Source: Novosphingobium profundi (GTDB taxonomy: Bacteria > Pseudomonadota > Alphaproteobacteria > Sphingomonadales > Sphingomonadaceae). Taken from it: 64,000 bases of DNA. A program made the position numbers and the translations under genes. The notes under the pieces were generated by a model. It was given only the letters and a program-made list of their open reading frames with translations. It ran no database searches and was not told where the DNA came from. Location of the stretch: the NCBI RefSeq assembly GCF_020524485.1, contig NZ_JAIVLF010000003.1:496001-560000 (forward strand), read 5' to 3'. Positions within the stretch are counted from its first letter, which is position 1. Each line of letters opens with the position of its first letter. Shown piece by piece: positions 1 to 9,285 of this stretch.

Positions 1-1
1 G

Positions 2-1456
2 GGCGAAGCGAATACCTCCGAAACCCTGCGTAGCTGTATCCGGACGAACGAAGCGCCCTACTATCGCTGGCTGGGCCCGGCTGCAGACCCGGCCAGCCGC
101 GCCGACGTCGAACGCGCCGATGCCAAGGCCGCGTTTGCCGTCGGCAAGACTTCGATGACGATCCGGCCGGACGATCTGAACCTCGACTTCACGCTTCAAG
201 ACGCCCTCGACAACGCCGACCTCGTAGTCCTTCATGACCCTCAAGGCAGCGGCTTCGCGCTTGATGTGGGACTTCAACTGCCCGTGTCCCGCCCGATCAC
301 GCTGATGAGCCATCCGCGCGGCCGCGCCAGCATTCGTGCCACGGCGCAAATGGACGCGCTCATCACCCAAGCGGATACAAATCTCATCATTGGCACCGGG
401 CTCCAGGGGCTTCACCTCGACTGCAACGACTTCGCCGCGCACGGCCTCGTCATCCAGCGCGGCAAGGCCTGGATCATCGATGACATCGACGTCACCGGCT
501 TCCTTGATACCGGAATGATCCTGGGCAAGGACGGCGCTTCGGGTGCCTATTGCTACGAACACCAGATCAGCCGCCTCACCATCGATGGCGGAATTGCGAA
601 GGCCCAGGCAGGCACGCATCCCAAGCGCGGAATAGGCTTCCTCGACGGAGCCACAGACAACAAGCTCTGGGCACCGGTGGTATCCTATGTCTCGGACTAC
701 GGCATCGACAACAGCAGTGGCGGGAACAACTGCATCGCGTCCGCCCACGTTTATGGCCCCTGCGACTATTCGTTCGTGGCAGGTGGCGAATGCGAGTTCA
801 TCGGCTGCTTTGCCGACACGCCAAGAATTGCCGGCTACCTGATCACAGGCGAACGAACGCAGATCATCGGAGGCAAGGTCTTCGCCAACATCGGCGCACT
901 GGGGTACACCCCGGAAGCGGAAGCCTTCCGCTTCGACATGCCCCACCAGATCACCATCATCGGCGTACGCCTGCGCAACCTCGGCTACGACTTCAACGCA
1001 ATTGCCCCCTCGGACACCTCCACCGTCTTCGGGCTCGCTTACAGCGCGGTGACGACAGTCTCGTCCCGGCGCAACTGGGCGGGCCAGAGCATCCGTACGA
1101 GCGGGGCCTACGGAGCCGAGTTCCGCGCAGGATCGCCCGCTGGCCAGCGCGCCAGCATGATCCTCCATGACGAGAACGACAAGTCGCTCTGGCGCCTCGG
1201 CAAGGACAACTCCTCCGTGTCCGGGAACAACTCCGGAGCGGACTTCGATTTCGACAGCTACGACGACACCGGCGCTTTCCTGGCCACACCGCTCAGCATG
1301 ACCCGCACGGGAACAGTCCAGGTGATGGGCACCTATTCCGCGCCATTCCGCCTTGGCGCGCTGCGCATGTGGAACAACAGCGGCGTCATCTACGTGAAGC
1401 AGGGAAGCAATCCCACCTCCGCCGTCGACGGAACGGCATTGGGCCCGACGACCTGA
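2..1456 (+). CDS. Right-handed beta-helix protein, tailspike/pectate-lyase-like (5' end outside window)
   Basis: The reading frame is open from base 2 with no stop, so the gene begins upstream of the window; the first internal ATG is at 155. The visible part (about 484 residues) is rich in short beta-strand repeats with Gly/Asn/Asp turns (for example LIIGTGLQGLHLDCNDF, then ITIIGVRLRNLGYDF), the pattern of right-handed parallel beta-helix proteins such as polysaccharide lyases and phage tailspikes. The last ~110 residues look like a separate tailspike-style C-terminal domain. No catalytic residues can be assigned. It is convergent with the polysaccharide genes that follow, which suggests action on a polysaccharide; that is inference from context only. 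Confidence 0.6.
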   Translation, partial: GEANTSETLRSCIRTNEAPYYRWLGPAADPASRADVERADAKAAFAVGKTSMTIRPDDLNLDFTLQDALDNADLVVLHDPQGSGFALDVGLQLPVSRPITLMSHPRGRASIRATAQMDALITQADTNLIIGTGLQGLHLDCNDFAAHGLVIQRGKAWIIDDIDVTGFLDTGMILGKDGASGAYCYEHQISRLTIDGGIAKAQAGTHPKRGIGFLDGATDNKLWAPVVSYVSDYGIDNSSGGNNCIASAHVYGPCDYSFVAGGECEFIGCFADTPRIAGYLITGERTQIIGGKVFANIGALGYTPEAEAFRFDMPHQITIIGVRLRNLGYDFNAIAPSDTSTVFGLAYSAVTTVSSRRNWAGQSIRTSGAYGAEFRAGSPAGQRASMILHDENDKSLWRLGKDNSSVSGNNSGADFDFDSYDDTGAFLATPLSMTRTGTVQVMGTYSAPFRLGALRMWNNSGVIYVKQGSNPTSAVDGTALGPTT

Positions 1457-1475
1457 CCGGGCGGCGGCCTGTCAG

Positions 1476-1515
1476 GCGAAGCCCCCCGTGCGAGCCCTCG
1501 CACGGGGGGCTTCGC
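1476..1515. terminator. Perfect 18-bp hairpin, bidirectional terminator
   Basis: Arms at 1476-1493 and 1498-1515 are perfectly complementary with a 4-base loop. The hairpin lies between two convergent genes (stops at 1456 and 1520), the expected place for a shared terminator. There is no clear T run on either side, so efficiency is uncertain. Confidence 0.75.
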
Positions 1516-1519
1516 GTGT

Positions 1520-2422
1520 TCAGCGTCCGCGCATGGCCACGTAGGCGTTCACCGCCCGGCGGTAGGTGCTGCGTGGCACGAAGCTCCGGGCGACCTGGCG
1601 CAGGCAGATGCCCATCGGCACCCCCGCCCGCAAACGCCCATCGACGATGTAGCCGAGCGCGCGCATCGGCTTCGCCCCGGCGAGGTAATAGGCCAGAACC
1701 GTCGCACGATATCCGCGAAACGCCTTGGGTGACAGGATCGGTTGCGCCTTCTCCAACCAGGCCGTCGGCGCTTCCCAGCCGCGATGGCGCGAGGTGCGGT
1801 TGTCTTCCGAGATGTCGATCCAGACCGTCAACGGCTCGGGAAGCATCCGGAAGCGCACGCCGCCCGCCTGCAGGCGCACGCAAAGGTCGAGGTCCTGCCC
1901 CTTGCGCAAGGTCGGATCGAAGGGAATGCGCCGCGCCGTCTCGGTCTTGAGAACCAGGGTCGAGGTCTGGATGAACTGGTTCGAGACGAAGAGATATTCC
2001 CCCACGTCCTCGCTCTCGCCGATCGGCCGGTCCGGACGGACCCACTGCTTCTCCACCCCACGATCAACGTAGGTCGGCGCGTACCAGGCAATGTTCGGAT
2101 CGGGGCTCATCGCTTGCGCAAACGTCGCGAGCTTCTCGGGCAGGAAGAAATCGTCGCTGTCGAGAAAGGCGATGTAGTCTCCCGTCGCCGCATCGATTCC
2201 AGTGTTGCGCGCCGCGCCGCCACCGCCGTTTTCACGCCAGACATAGCGGAAGCGCGGATCGTTCATGCCTGCCACGGCCTGTTCGAGTTCCTTGCCGTCG
2301 GCCGAACCATCGTCGACGACAATGCACTCCCAATTGTCCCAACTTTGCTTGAGAACGCTCTCCAGCGTCGGGCGAATAGAGTGGGCCCGGTTATAAGCGG
2401 GAATAACGACAGAGAACTTCAT
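1520..2422 (-). CDS. Family 2 glycosyltransferase
   Basis: 300-residue cytoplasmic GT-A enzyme that adds a sugar from a nucleotide-sugar donor during polysaccharide repeat-unit assembly. The N-terminus MKFSVVIPAYNRAHSI is the classic GT2 start; a DDGS motif near residue 38 and a DSDD motif near residue 90 (the metal/nucleotide DxD) are present. Its ATG overlaps the stop of the upstream sulfotransferase gene by 4 bases (ATGA), so the two are translationally coupled. It is the last gene of the minus-strand polysaccharide operon and ends just before the bidirectional hairpin. Sugar specificity cannot be read from sequence. Confidence 0.9.
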   Translation of the reverse strand: MKFSVVIPAYNRAHSIRPTLESVLKQSWDNWECIVVDDGSADGKELEQAVAGMNDPRFRYVWRENGGGGAARNTGIDAATGDYIAFLDSDDFFLPEKLATFAQAMSPDPNIAWYAPTYVDRGVEKQWVRPDRPIGESEDVGEYLFVSNQFIQTSTLVLKTETARRIPFDPTLRKGQDLDLCVRLQAGGVRFRMLPEPLTVWIDISEDNRTSRHRGWEAPTAWLEKAQPILSPKAFRGYRATVLAYYLAGAKPMRALGYIVDGRLRAGVPMGICLRQVARSFVPRSTYRRAVNAYVAMRGR

Positions 2423-3339
2423 GACAGTTCCTCCCCGTTTACAGAGTTGCAGGGCAGCGCCGATTCCGGGCGCGGGTAAGACCAGGGCACGTCCCGCCCG
2501 AGCAGTTCGCGCACGCGCTGGACCGAGGGCGCCATCTCGATACGCAGCGCCGCCTCGGTCTCTGGATTCAGCGTTTCACGAACCAGCGCGGTATTGCGCG
2601 CGCGGTTGCTGCTGGTCGGCAAGCTGATCGGCGAAAGGCCGATCCACGCGAGCACTTCATTCGTGGTTTGCTCGGGCGCCTTGATGAACTCCTCGAAGAT
2701 GAGAATCTTGACGTTGTCCGGGCCGAATGCAGCCCGCCATCGTTCGATCTGCCCATCGTAGCGACTGCGTTCCTTATAGGAGAAGGCGCGGTAGTTGTAG
2801 GTCACGGCATTTTCGGTGCGAAGCTCTTCGGCCGTATGGCGGATGCGCTCTTCTTCCTGCGCAATCGCCTCCTCGAAGCTAAGCTTCTCACGTCCGCGTG
2901 CGACGTTGTGCAGATAGTGAGAGAACGAGCGCTTCACCGGGTCGCGCAGGATCATGATCACCCGCGCTTGCGGCACCACTCCGGCCGCGATCTGTGGCAC
3001 CGCCTCGTGATACATCATCGGCGTGGAATCGATCGTATATTCGCCTTCCCCAAGGACGGGGAAAATCGACCGATAGTAGCCGATCCCCTCTTCCAGGAGG
3101 CGCGGTTTGTCGAAGAAATGGCTTTCCTTGAACAGCCCGTCACGGATCTTTGGGTGCTGCGAAAGCAGGCCGTGCAGCGTCGTCGTGCCCGCCTTCTGCG
3201 CACCTACGATCAAGATTCCCGGCAGGTCCCCATGTCGCCTTGCCAGCCGCCGCAGGGGAAACTGGACCCGTTTGCCGAATGTCTCGCGATCGATCCCATT
3301 AGCAACCAGCGCCTTCTTCAACATCAGGGGCATTTTCAT
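2419..3339 (-). CDS. Sulfotransferase family protein (first of two)
   Basis: 306-residue PAPS-dependent sulfotransferase. The 5'-phosphosulfate loop is GILIVGAQKAGTTTL near residue 40, and the 3'-phosphate motif is RVIMILRDPVKRSFSHYL near residue 125. The start ATG at 3339 overlaps the flippase stop (ATGA) and has AGGAA upstream; the open frame extends 78 codons further upstream but that part is antisense-like low-complexity sequence inside the flippase gene. Context between a flippase and a glycosyltransferase points to sulfation of the exported polysaccharide or its lipid-linked precursor. Acceptor unknown. Confidence 0.88.
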   Translation of the reverse strand: MKMPLMLKKALVANGIDRETFGKRVQFPLRRLARRHGDLPGILIVGAQKAGTTTLHGLLSQHPKIRDGLFKESHFFDKPRLLEEGIGYYRSIFPVLGEGEYTIDSTPMMYHEAVPQIAAGVVPQARVIMILRDPVKRSFSHYLHNVARGREKLSFEEAIAQEEERIRHTAEELRTENAVTYNYRAFSYKERSRYDGQIERWRAAFGPDNVKILIFEEFIKAPEQTTNEVLAWIGLSPISLPTSSNRARNTALVRETLNPETEAALRIEMAPSVQRVRELLGRDVPWSYPRPESALPCNSVNGEELS

Positions 3340-4769
3340 GATGGAATTCCTAAGACTTTTACACGTTTCAGGACAGCCAGACCCGCCAGGCCACCAAGCA
3401 GCGCTCCGATCGCGATTTCGCAGGCGATCTGAGCGAAGACGGGCGTTCCTGCAACGGCATACCTGTCGAGAAGGAGAACCCCCAGCACCATGATCGTCGC
3501 TGGGGCGAGGCCCACCAGGATCTCGCGCCCGACCCTTGGCCAGGACAGGTCGAAGACCCGGACAACTTCCCACAAGGGCAGAATCAGGGCCATCACCGAC
3601 AGCAGGGCCACCGTCAACGCGAGGGTCCAGATATCGGCCTCGAGCCAGACCATGATGCCCAGGGCCAGAGTGATGACGACCAACCGGACCAGTTGGAACA
3701 GCATCTGCAGCGCGGTATGCCCCTTCGCCCGCAGCGCCGCAGCGAGCACACCACCTAGCGGAAGGACCGAGGAGGTCGCAGCGAAAAGCGCAAGATAGGG
3801 GCCCGCAGCTTGCCAGGTGCTGCCCATGAGCAGTGAAAGCAGGTCCCCTGCAATCAATGCCAGAAGGAAGAGAGGCAGGCTCGCCACTATCAGGCTCAGG
3901 CGGATCGACCGCATGAAGAACGCCGCCTGTTCCTCGGGCTCTTTGTCGAGATGAACGAACGCAGGGTAGATCGCGCGATTGATGGCAAAGGTGATCATCT
4001 GCGTCGGCTGCTGACTGAAGCGGCGCGCCAGGCCGTAGTAGCCAAGGCTGGTCGGGGTTCCGACCTGTCCCACGAAGAATTGATCGATACTGCCGTTGGC
4101 GAAGGTCAGCACCTGCATTCCGGCCAATGGCAAGGTGAAATGCACGAGCGCGCGGACCTCCTTACGTTCCGGCAAGGCTTTCGGCCATACGGGCGCGTGC
4201 CGCACAAAGCCCACGACCTCAATCAGGCGCTGCATTCCTGCATAGACGACCAGTGCGTAGATCCCCAGCCCCCCGATCGCCGCAAGGCAGCCGCAGGCCG
4301 CGCTCACGATGCTCGACACCGTCTCAATCTGAGCGAGCGGGCGGAACGCCATCATCCGCGACATCTGCGCCTGGGCCAGCACAGTCGGTGCCGCAATCAG
4401 CCCCAAGCCTGTCATCAGCGGAAGCAACCAGACCAGACTCGGCAGGCTCAGCCATTCGGCCACCGGCAGACCGACGAGGGCGGCACATACGAAGGAGACG
4501 AACGTGAGCCCCAGATTCAGCCAGAACGCGGCGGCATCGCGCCGATCATCGGGCTCGCTGTAGCGCACCAGCGCCATCGAGAACGACTGCGTGGCGAGCG
4601 TCGAGGAAAGCTGGTAGCCGATCAGCGCAATTGACGACGCGGCGAAGCCGCTCGGACCGATGGCGTTGGCCAGCACCAGCATGAATACGGCCTGCGCGAT
4701 CGAACGGCCCGCGCGCCCCGCACCAGCCCATAGCGTAGCGCTGAACGCCGCCTTCCCAAAGTTAGCCAT
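3336..4769 (-). CDS. Wzx-like polysaccharide flippase
   Basis: 477-residue integral membrane protein of the MOP exporter superfamily with about 12-14 hydrophobic segments throughout (for example LSLIVASLPLFLLALIAGDL). Such proteins flip lipid-linked oligosaccharides across the inner membrane. The N-terminal pattern (an aromatic GxG region, then FAASSIALIGYQLSSTLATQ) fits the polysaccharide biosynthesis protein family. It is co-transcribed with two sulfotransferases, glycosyltransferases and an O-antigen ligase/polymerase-like gene, so a Wzx/Wzy-type pathway is likely. The gap to the upstream sulfotransferase stop (4790) is 20 bases. Confidence 0.85.
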   Translation of the reverse strand: MANFGKAAFSATLWAGAGRAGRSIAQAVFMLVLANAIGPSGFAASSIALIGYQLSSTLATQSFSMALVRYSEPDDRRDAAAFWLNLGLTFVSFVCAALVGLPVAEWLSLPSLVWLLPLMTGLGLIAAPTVLAQAQMSRMMAFRPLAQIETVSSIVSAACGCLAAIGGLGIYALVVYAGMQRLIEVVGFVRHAPVWPKALPERKEVRALVHFTLPLAGMQVLTFANGSIDQFFVGQVGTPTSLGYYGLARRFSQQPTQMITFAINRAIYPAFVHLDKEPEEQAAFFMRSIRLSLIVASLPLFLLALIAGDLLSLLMGSTWQAAGPYLALFAATSSVLPLGGVLAAALRAKGHTALQMLFQLVRLVVITLALGIMVWLEADIWTLALTVALLSVMALILPLWEVVRVFDLSWPRVGREILVGLAPATIMVLGVLLLDRYAVAGTPVFAQIACEIAIGALLGGLAGLAVLKRVKVLGIPS

Positions 4770-4789
4770 TGGCCCGGTCCCTTACCACG

Positions 4790-5719
4790 TCAGGTCCGAA
4801 AGCATGGACGAAGCGGCCAGACCAACCGCTTCACCGCCGCGCGGTCCGCCTGCGACAGCGTCCGGCGCCACTCGTCGTCCTCACGGACAGTCACATTCTT
4901 CTGGACCCGCATGGGATTGCCCATGATGGTGTGACCGGGCTGGATCTGTGCCTTGCCCTCAGCATCGATGGGCGGCGTCGCGAAAGGCGGCAACTGCGCG
5001 AAGGACACAATCTCATCCAGCGTACGCGCCGGATCCTTCACGAAATCCTCATAGTGAATCCGCTTGTAGGCTCCGAAACGCAGGCTGCCGAGGCGGGCCA
5101 TCAGATAGGTCGAACGCCAGCGACGGCCAATTTCCTCAGCCCCGAAAATCGGCATCTCCCGCTCTTCCCACCAGACTTCGGGCATCTTCTTGCGCCGCTG
5201 CCAGGAATAGGCCGTGGCATAGGGATTGCGGATGAAATGCAGGAAGCGGACATCGATGCCGTCAATGCGCTGAAGCGCAAGCGCCCAGTTCGCCGTCTTC
5301 GAACTGTCTACGATGACCCGAGCCCCCGAGACCTCGGCGATCGCACGGTAAAAACGGCCGATAGGCTCAAGGAATGCATCGAGCTGGTCGTAGTACTCCC
5401 GCCCCCCCAGCCCCAGCAGGAGCTGGCGACGGTGCCGGTCATCGGCGACGGCCGCACGACGTGCGCGCCATTCGGCCGGGTCAAAGCCCTGCATGCCACC
5501 CGGGAAAGCCCGCTGGAGGACCTCGCCCCAGAACGGGCAGTTCTGGAACTCTTCCCCACACCCGCACAGCTGGCGCTTGTCGAAATCAAGCCAGGTGCTG
5601 AATATCTGATGGATTTCGCCCAAGGAGACCACTTCCGGATGGGTGTCGAGCAGTCGCTCGATCAGGGAGCTCCCCGAGCGGCCAACGCCGCCCACATAAA
5701 GGACCGTAATCTGGCTCAC
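4790..5719 (-). CDS. Sulfotransferase family protein (second of two)
   Basis: 309-residue sulfotransferase. PAPS-binding loop LYVGGVGRSGSSLIERLL lies near residues 7-24; the second motif VRFLHFIRNPYATAYSW lies near residue 150. A GTG at 5719 is chosen as start because it overlaps the preceding stop (GTGA) and has AAGGTAGA just upstream; the longer open frame up to 6499 is a shadow of the ligase gene. It is only distantly similar to the other sulfotransferase in this operon, so the two probably modify different positions or substrates of the same glycan. Confidence 0.87.
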   Translation of the reverse strand: MSQITVLYVGGVGRSGSSLIERLLDTHPEVVSLGEIHQIFSTWLDFDKRQLCGCGEEFQNCPFWGEVLQRAFPGGMQGFDPAEWRARRAAVADDRHRRQLLLGLGGREYYDQLDAFLEPIGRFYRAIAEVSGARVIVDSSKTANWALALQRIDGIDVRFLHFIRNPYATAYSWQRRKKMPEVWWEEREMPIFGAEEIGRRWRSTYLMARLGSLRFGAYKRIHYEDFVKDPARTLDEIVSFAQLPPFATPPIDAEGKAQIQPGHTIMGNPMRVQKNVTVREDDEWRRTLSQADRAAVKRLVWPLRPCFRT

Positions 5720-7218
5720 CGATCTACCTTCCGTGCTAATCGTTGCTGACGACGCGCCTCGCCAAGCTCCCCCTTGATCCGAACCGCCGCGAATACGGCA
5801 AGGACAGTCAGGCTCCAGGTCAGACGCGAGCTGCCAAGAGCATCGACCTCGGTCACGTTGCGGATCACCTCGAAGAGCACGACAGCGAACATGAAGCGTC
5901 CGGCACGCGAAACCTTCGCGATATGCCCCCCGGTCATCGCCGCCATCACGTAGAAGGCCACGCAGCACAGAAACGCGAGGGTTCCCCCGAAGACGTACGT
6001 ATTGAGATAGCCATTGTGCGCATGGGCCGCAAAGCGGCTCCAAGCACCGCCAACGCCGTAGAGCGGCGAACGCATGCCCAGATCGAAGAACCCCTCGTAC
6101 CCGTACCCGATCAAGGGACGCTCCATGACGCTGCGTACGAGCGCCCACAAGGGCAAACGCCCGGTCAGGTCGGACTGGATTCCCAGCAGGTTGAAAAGGG
6201 GTTGCGCGTAGAGGAAGAAGAGCGCGATCGTAATCACGAAGAACGCGATCACGGCCAGCTTCAGGAACGCATAGAAGTTCATTCGCCCCTTGTTCCCCAA
6301 GACCAAACTGAGACCGCAGACCACGAAGAGGCCAGCAAGAGACGTCTTGGATTGCGTCATGTAGATGAAGAATAGCGCGACGCCGATCAGCCCCACGATG
6401 ACTGGAAAATTGGACTTGCGCAGGCTGGCAAGGAGGAACAGCGTGGTCAGGCTGAGGATCGCGCCCATATAGTTCTTGTGCGAGGTCAGCCCCCTCCATG
6501 CGCCCTCATAGAGATAGGCCTGGTGAACCGCCCGTTCAGGAAGCAGGAAGACCCCGGCCAGACTGATCAACATGAAGACCACGAGGCATTTCATGGCGCT
6601 GTCGATCAGACTGCGCGCACTCGGCGCGGTCACGATGATCATGATGAAGATCACGTTGGAGATCAGGAAGAGGGCGTATTTGGTGACCAGCAGACCCGCG
6701 TCCGGGCTCAGTGCCGTACTCATGGCATAAACAACCATGCTCGCCAGGATCGGCAGGGCAACGGGCAGCGCCTGGCGGAAGTTGCGCCACGCCCGAGAGA
6801 TATGGAGCGCGAAATTCACCCCGGCAAGAACCAGCAGGGTCAGGAACACGATCTGCGTGAGCGAAGAGCCGCCCGCCTCGCGCACCGCATAGGCATCGTT
6901 TTCCATCGGAAACGGATCAAGATTCGTACCGACCACGAAGATATAGGCCCACAGCAGCGCCTGCGGAAACAGCGACCAACTGCGTTGCGAAGGCCGCGCA
7001 CCACCGCGCGTGGACCGGGACATCCGCCCCGAAATCGCAGCACGCGCGGATCCCGCCTCCCGTTCCAGATCGCGCGGCGAGTTTCGCTTCCTCGAGCCAT
7101 TCCGGAAGCCCGCCCCTGCCATCCCGGCTTGCGGTGGAAATGTAGCTTTGTACGCCATCAAACCTCGCTCTGTCGCGACAGGAAGCGTGCGCACGCCAGC
7201 AATCGCCAAGCGCGCCAT
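5716..7218 (-). CDS. O-antigen ligase / Wzy-like membrane protein
   Basis: Up to 500 residues with about ten transmembrane segments and a large periplasmic loop after mid-protein (MERPLIGYGYEGFFDLG and the following HAHNGYLNTY), the hallmark of the O-antigen ligase/Wzy superfamily. It should polymerise or ligate polysaccharide units at the periplasmic face. The ATG at 7218 has GGGAG about 8 bases upstream; internal starts at 7158 or near residue 66 are possible because the first ~85 residues are basic and poorly conserved-looking. The sequence cannot distinguish ligase from polymerase. Confidence 0.82.
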   Translation of the reverse strand: MARLAIAGVRTLPVATERGLMAYKATFPPQAGMAGAGFRNGSRKRNSPRDLEREAGSARAAISGRMSRSTRGGARPSQRSWSLFPQALLWAYIFVVGTNLDPFPMENDAYAVREAGGSSLTQIVFLTLLVLAGVNFALHISRAWRNFRQALPVALPILASMVVYAMSTALSPDAGLLVTKYALFLISNVIFIMIIVTAPSARSLIDSAMKCLVVFMLISLAGVFLLPERAVHQAYLYEGAWRGLTSHKNYMGAILSLTTLFLLASLRKSNFPVIVGLIGVALFFIYMTQSKTSLAGLFVVCGLSLVLGNKGRMNFYAFLKLAVIAFFVITIALFFLYAQPLFNLLGIQSDLTGRLPLWALVRSVMERPLIGYGYEGFFDLGMRSPLYGVGGAWSRFAAHAHNGYLNTYVFGGTLAFLCCVAFYVMAAMTGGHIAKVSRAGRFMFAVVLFEVIRNVTEVDALGSSRLTWSLTVLAVFAAVRIKGELGEARRQQRLARKVDR

Positions 7219-7242
7219 GCCTCGCTCCCCGAGCCCATTGCT

Positions 7243-8367
7243 TTATCCCTCCAGAATTCGGTCATAAATCTCTTCCAGATGGGTTGCCTGGCGACGTACG
7301 TCGAAAACCTGTTCCACATGGTCGCGCCCCGCTCGGCCGAGCCGCAGTCCGAGTTCGGGGTCGAGCAGCAGACGTTCGAGCCGCTCAGCCAAGGCATCGA
7401 CATCCCCCGTCGGAGCCAGCAGACCGGTTTGCCCGTCCTTGACCGCTTCGAGGATGCCTCCCTGGGCGAACGAGACAACGGGTACACCTGCGGCAGAAGC
7501 TTCCATATAGGAAATCGGAAGCCCCTCGTTATCACCATTTGAGGAGGGAACCGAAGGGACACAAAAAACGCGAGCCTTCCCCAATTCCTCGACGACACGC
7601 GAATGCGGCTGCGCACCGAGGTAGTCGACATTGGCCAGTTTCGCCTTCGCGAGAGCGAGATAGGTGTCCCGCATGGGGCCATCACCAATGATCCGCAAGG
7701 TCGTGCCCTGCTCGTTCGCTCCTGCGCGTTCGAGCGCCTCGATGAGCAGGTTCAGCCCCTTCTTCTCGACCAGTCGGCCGACGTAGAGCACCACGTTTTC
7801 GCGCGCTTCGTAGTTGGGACGAAACTTGTCGAGAGCGATGCCGAGGTAGTGCAATGTCGTCTTCTCGGGCGCGGCGCCAGCCTGCGCGGCCTGTCCGGCG
7901 ATAAACCGTGACACCGGGAGAAAGTGGGAAGCTTCGCGAAACAGGCGAGCGCGCTTGGCGAGATAGATGCGACCTTCCGGCCCCATTGCCTTGAACGCCG
8001 CATCGGTAAACGTGACATCGTAACCATGCAGCGTGACGACGAGCGGAATCCCCAATCGGCGTGCAACCGGCAACATGTCGGCGGCATCAACAGCGAAATG
8101 GGCGTGGATCAGATCGGGTTTGGTCTGCGCGACCGCATCCACGAAGGCCTTGCCGACCCCCAGCGCCTTGAACAACCCGATCCGCATTTTGGGCACCTTG
8201 CCGCCCTTGCTCATGACGACCCGTCGGGTGTCCGCGATATCGAGTTCATCGAGTTCGCGCAAAGCTGCGAAGGTCGGTTCGTAGCGCGACATGCTGTCGT
8301 AGTGCTGCCGGATGAAAGTCTCCGAGATGGGCAGCAATCGAGAACGATAGATCAGAACGCGTGGCAC
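7243..8367 (-). CDS. Family 4 glycosyltransferase
   Basis: 374-residue GT-B fold enzyme. The N-terminal domain begins MPRVLIYRSRLLPISETFI, and the C-terminal GT4 signature is visible: NVVLYVGRLVEKKGLN, then GDGP, then an E-x7-E-like stretch (EGLPISYMEASAAGVPVVSF). It should transfer a sugar in repeat-unit synthesis on the cytoplasmic side. The start codon is GTG. It sits 24 bases upstream of the O-antigen ligase-like gene in the same minus-strand operon. Confidence 0.9.
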   Translation of the reverse strand: MPRVLIYRSRLLPISETFIRQHYDSMSRYEPTFAALRELDELDIADTRRVVMSKGGKVPKMRIGLFKALGVGKAFVDAVAQTKPDLIHAHFAVDAADMLPVARRLGIPLVVTLHGYDVTFTDAAFKAMGPEGRIYLAKRARLFREASHFLPVSRFIAGQAAQAGAAPEKTTLHYLGIALDKFRPNYEARENVVLYVGRLVEKKGLNLLIEALERAGANEQGTTLRIIGDGPMRDTYLALAKAKLANVDYLGAQPHSRVVEELGKARVFCVPSVPSSNGDNEGLPISYMEASAAGVPVVSFAQGGILEAVKDGQTGLLAPTGDVDALAERLERLLLDPELGLRLGRAGRDHVEQVFDVRRQATHLEEIYDRILEG

Positions 8368-8466
8368 GGAAATGCGATGCCTTTCACTTGAGTCCTAGTG
8401 GCATGAGCGAGCCACTACCCTTGTCCTGCGAATGGAGCAAAGACCCTCCGGTCTCGAAATCTGCCC

Positions 8467-9240
8467 TCAATGTCGCGTCAGCGCAACGAACAGCGCATGC
8501 GGTGTCGTCACCGCATATCGCCAGAACAGCTTGCGCGGGTTCGTCACCAGGCGATGTATCCATTCGATGTTGTTGCGCTGCATCCACTCCGGCGCGCGCG
8601 GATAGTGTCCCGTCACATAGTTGAAACAGCCGCCACAGGTCACGATCCATCCTGCCTGCAGCTGATCGCGCCAGCGCAGGGCGACCTCCTGCTCCTTGGG
8701 CTTACCCAGGCCGAGCCACACGACGTCAGGCTTCGCCGCGTTGATCTCAGCGACAATCTGCGCCTCGTCCTCCGGCTTGAAATATCCATTGCGTCGCCCG
8801 GCAATGCGCAACCGAGGATAGAGGCGGCGAAGTTCGGCAGCGCAAAGCGCGTTGACTTCCTCGCTCCCGCCCAGAAGATAGAAGCTGTGGCCGGTCTGCT
8901 CGAACCGGCGGGCGAAGTCGTGCAGCATGTCCGTGGTGGCCGAACGTTCGGGAATCGCGGCTCCGTCGAACCAACGCGAAAGCGTGACAAGAAATCCGCC
9001 ATCGGCATGGATGATGTCGGCCTGGCCGACCATCTCGCGATAGCGCTCGTCGGTGCGCGCGAGCGAAAGGCCGTGGCCATTGACGTCCATCACCGTCTTG
9101 GTGCGGCCATCCCCCGAAGCGATATCTTCAAGACATGCATCGACCAGCCCCTCGCGCGAAAGGCAATCGATTTCAAAGTCGCCGAAACAGCGCCGAGCGG
9201 GAGCAGTCTTCTCATTCACAGGCATATCATTCACTCGCAT
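8467..9240 (-). CDS. WecG/TagA/CpsF family glycosyltransferase
   Basis: 257 residues of the WecG/TagA/GumM family (GT26), which add a sugar (ManNAc, ManNAcA or GlcA in known members) to a lipid-linked intermediate. Evidence is the conserved DVVWLGLGKPKEQEVALRW block near residue 165 and the TMDVNGHGLSLA stretch near residue 50. About 100 bases without a gene separate it from the GT4 gene. The start is ambiguous between 9240 and an internal ATG at 9225; neither has a convincing Shine-Dalgarno sequence. A UDP-sugar dehydrogenase encoded next to it makes a hexuronic acid donor plausible. Confidence 0.87.
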   Translation of the reverse strand: MRVNDMPVNEKTAPARRCFGDFEIDCLSREGLVDACLEDIASGDGRTKTVMDVNGHGLSLARTDERYREMVGQADIIHADGGFLVTLSRWFDGAAIPERSATTDMLHDFARRFEQTGHSFYLLGGSEEVNALCAAELRRLYPRLRIAGRRNGYFKPEDEAQIVAEINAAKPDVVWLGLGKPKEQEVALRWRDQLQAGWIVTCGGCFNYVTGHYPRAPEWMQRNNIEWIHRLVTNPRKLFWRYAVTTPHALFVALTRH

Positions 9241-9285
9241 CTCACTCGGACTCTAACAGGTACACAGCGTTCGCCGCGATCAGCT

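Noticed and set aside
5720-6499. N-terminal extension of the second sulfotransferase
   Set aside because: The extension overlaps the O-antigen ligase-like gene in another frame and is low complexity. The GTG at 5719 overlaps the upstream stop and starts the family fold.
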